Both the position numbers and the translations under genes were made by a program. From positions 1 to 6,343 of the forward strand of contig NZ_JBEQZJ010000080.1 in assembly GCF_045223415.1 (NCBI RefSeq): DNA of 6,343 nt, given 5' to 3'. The notes below the pieces were generated by a model. It saw only the letters and a list, made by a program, of their open reading frames with translations. It ran no database searches and was not told the origin of the DNA. Position 1 is the stretch's first letter. Each line of letters begins with the position of its first letter. Shown piece by piece: positions 5,284-6,343 of this stretch. The stretch comes from Hoskinsella mucinilytica (GTDB lineage Bacteria > Bacillota_I > Bacilli_A > Erysipelotrichales > Erysipelotrichaceae).

Positions 5284-6117
5284 TCATTGTTTTAAAAACT
5301 CAGTTACTTCGTCAAAAGTTCTTTTTCCTAATGCAAATTGTTCTAATGCTATATATCTTTTTTCTGCAATAGTAAGCTCTTTTTCGCAACATATGGTCAC
5401 AAGTTTTATTTCATCTTTTAATGGTTTTAATATATTCATTTTTTTCTGGTAAGCTTCAAAATATCTTAGTCCAAACCTTCTTTGTGACTCTGCGTTAATA
5501 TGTATGCCGTCTGGATTGGCATATAAGTTTTCCCCAGTGACAAAATAACAATTCTTATTATTTTCTGCATAACTAAGCAATTCATCATTTATTAATTTAT
5601 ATTCTGTGCAGCTTCGTCCAAATCCTGACTTCCCTAAATAATCTCCTAAACCACCAACAATAAATGGAATTTCTGAAACGCCGAGTTCTTTCCTAAATGC
5701 ATTAACGATAACATTGAGCTTTTGATGATATTCCTTATATCTTTCACTACGACTATCATTTTCGCCCTGATGCCATAAAATTGCAATCAGTTCGCTGTTT
5801 TCCATTGCGAATTTCGCTTCACTAATAGCGTGACGGAATAAAGATCCACTGATACACCAATCATCAATAGAGCTACCACCCTCTGCACAAGGAATTAATC
5901 CTATTTGTTCATTTTTGTTTGCTTTGCACCAAGCTTGGGCAAATGATGCCACTGGTCCTACACCTGCAACTGACCTATCATAATGTATTGGTTCTGTCAT
6001 CATCTGCCATCTTCCGTTTTTAAGTGTGTGAATGTTTTCATTATAAATTGGTGTAACTTCATGTAAAAATCCACGACCTGCCATATTTGATTGTCCTATA
6101 AGTAAAACTGATTTCAT
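5284..6117 (-). CDS. SGNH-fold esterase, sialate O-acetylesterase/CE6-like
   Basis: The protein has 277 residues and no signal peptide, so it is probably cytoplasmic. It contains the SGNH blocks of the SASA (sialate O-acetylesterase) family: GQSNMAGRG with nucleophile S10, AEGGSSIDDW (78-87) with glycines for the oxyanion hole, LWHQGEND (114-121) where this family usually has WYQGES/D, and PDGIH with D203 and H206 completing the triad. The likely activity is removal of O-acetyl groups from a carbohydrate such as acetylated xylo-oligosaccharides or sialic acid. The actual substrate cannot be read from the sequence. Residues after about 227 form a 50-residue charged, helical tail beyond the catalytic core. 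The ribosome binding site AAGGAGG (complement of 6126-6132) lies eight bases before the ATG. No strong promoter is visible in 6134-6343, only AT-rich -10 matches lacking -35 boxes. No sugar transporter or glycosidase is visible beside it; such genes may lie beyond the right edge. Confidence 0.88.
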   Translation of the reverse strand: MKSVLLIGQSNMAGRGFLHEVTPIYNENIHTLKNGRWQMMTEPIHYDRSVAGVGPVASFAQAWCKANKNEQIGLIPCAEGGSSIDDWCISGSLFRHAISEAKFAMENSELIAILWHQGENDSRSERYKEYHQKLNVIVNAFRKELGVSEIPFIVGGLGDYLGKSGFGRSCTEYKLINDELLSYAENNKNCYFVTGENLYANPDGIHINAESQRRFGLRYFEAYQKKMNILKPLKDEIKLVTICCEKELTIAEKRYIALEQFALGKRTFDEVTEFLKQ

Positions 6118-6324
6118 TACATTATCCTCCTTGTCTAAGTAAGTTTTCTATTATTTCATGCTTTGTTTAATACAACCCTGTTTCAATAGATTTTATTTCT
6201 CATATTTTATGTGTACTCATACCCTTATAATTCCTTTCTTTTATTAACTTCATTTATTATAGAATCAACATATAGAAGAAAAAAGGGTTAAGAATTATTA
6301 TAATTATTTATTCCGACAAGAAAA

Positions 6325-6342
6325 TGATCCATAAATGGATCA
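6325..6342. repeat. Perfect 18-bp palindromic element upstream of the esterase gene
   Basis: TGATCCAT (6325-6332) and ATGGATCA (6335-6342) are exact inverted repeats around AA. On the minus strand the element is followed by TTTTCTT, so it could be a short terminator for a minus-strand gene lying to the right. Its compact two-base spacer also suits a dimeric repressor operator about 210 bases upstream of the esterase start. The window ends one base later, so a longer stem cannot be excluded. Confidence 0.45.
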
Positions 6343-6343
6343 G

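Overview
The window comes from a low-GC (roughly one-third G+C) Gram-positive bacterium. Strong Shine-Dalgarno sequences (AAGGAGG, GAGGTGAT), sigma-A-type promoters, lipobox lipoproteins and rho-independent terminators all point to Firmicutes. The fused PheA, the DUF1848 protein and the small MKKLL...LAGC lipoprotein together would fit an Erysipelotrichia- or Clostridia-like gut anaerobe. That placement is an inference from protein style; no marker gene is present.

Layout from left to right. Bases 1-426 hold no convincing gene. They contain a perfect 11-bp hairpin, a consensus promoter reading leftwards toward that hairpin (together a candidate ~70-nt RNA), a weaker hairpin, and the pheA promoter and ribosome binding site. 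Next is a two-gene operon: bifunctional chorismate mutase/prephenate dehydratase (427-1512), overlapping by ATGA with a fold-type I aminotransferase (1509-2744), closed by a good terminator. Together these can convert chorismate to prephenate, phenylpyruvate and then phenylalanine.

Three separately expressed plus-strand genes follow. They are an unrecognised 156-residue lipoprotein with its own extended -10 promoter (2889-3359), a DUF1848 protein with a C-terminal cysteine cluster (3494-4420), and a small YehR/DUF1307-like lipoprotein (4637-5092) with its own promoter, 5' UTR hairpin and terminator. A convergent minus-strand gene (5284-6117) encodes a cytoplasmic SGNH-type sialate O-acetylesterase/CE6-like esterase. 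The right edge carries an 18-bp palindrome.

The genes outside the phenylalanine operon show no obvious shared pathway, and the region reads as ordinary chromosomal sequence. I see no mobile element, CRISPR array, tRNA, rRNA or defence system. The points most worth following up are the radical-SAM-like CX3CX2C motif at the far C-terminus of the DUF1848 protein, the altered Phe-binding motif in the PheA ACT domain, and the possible minus-strand small RNA at the left end.
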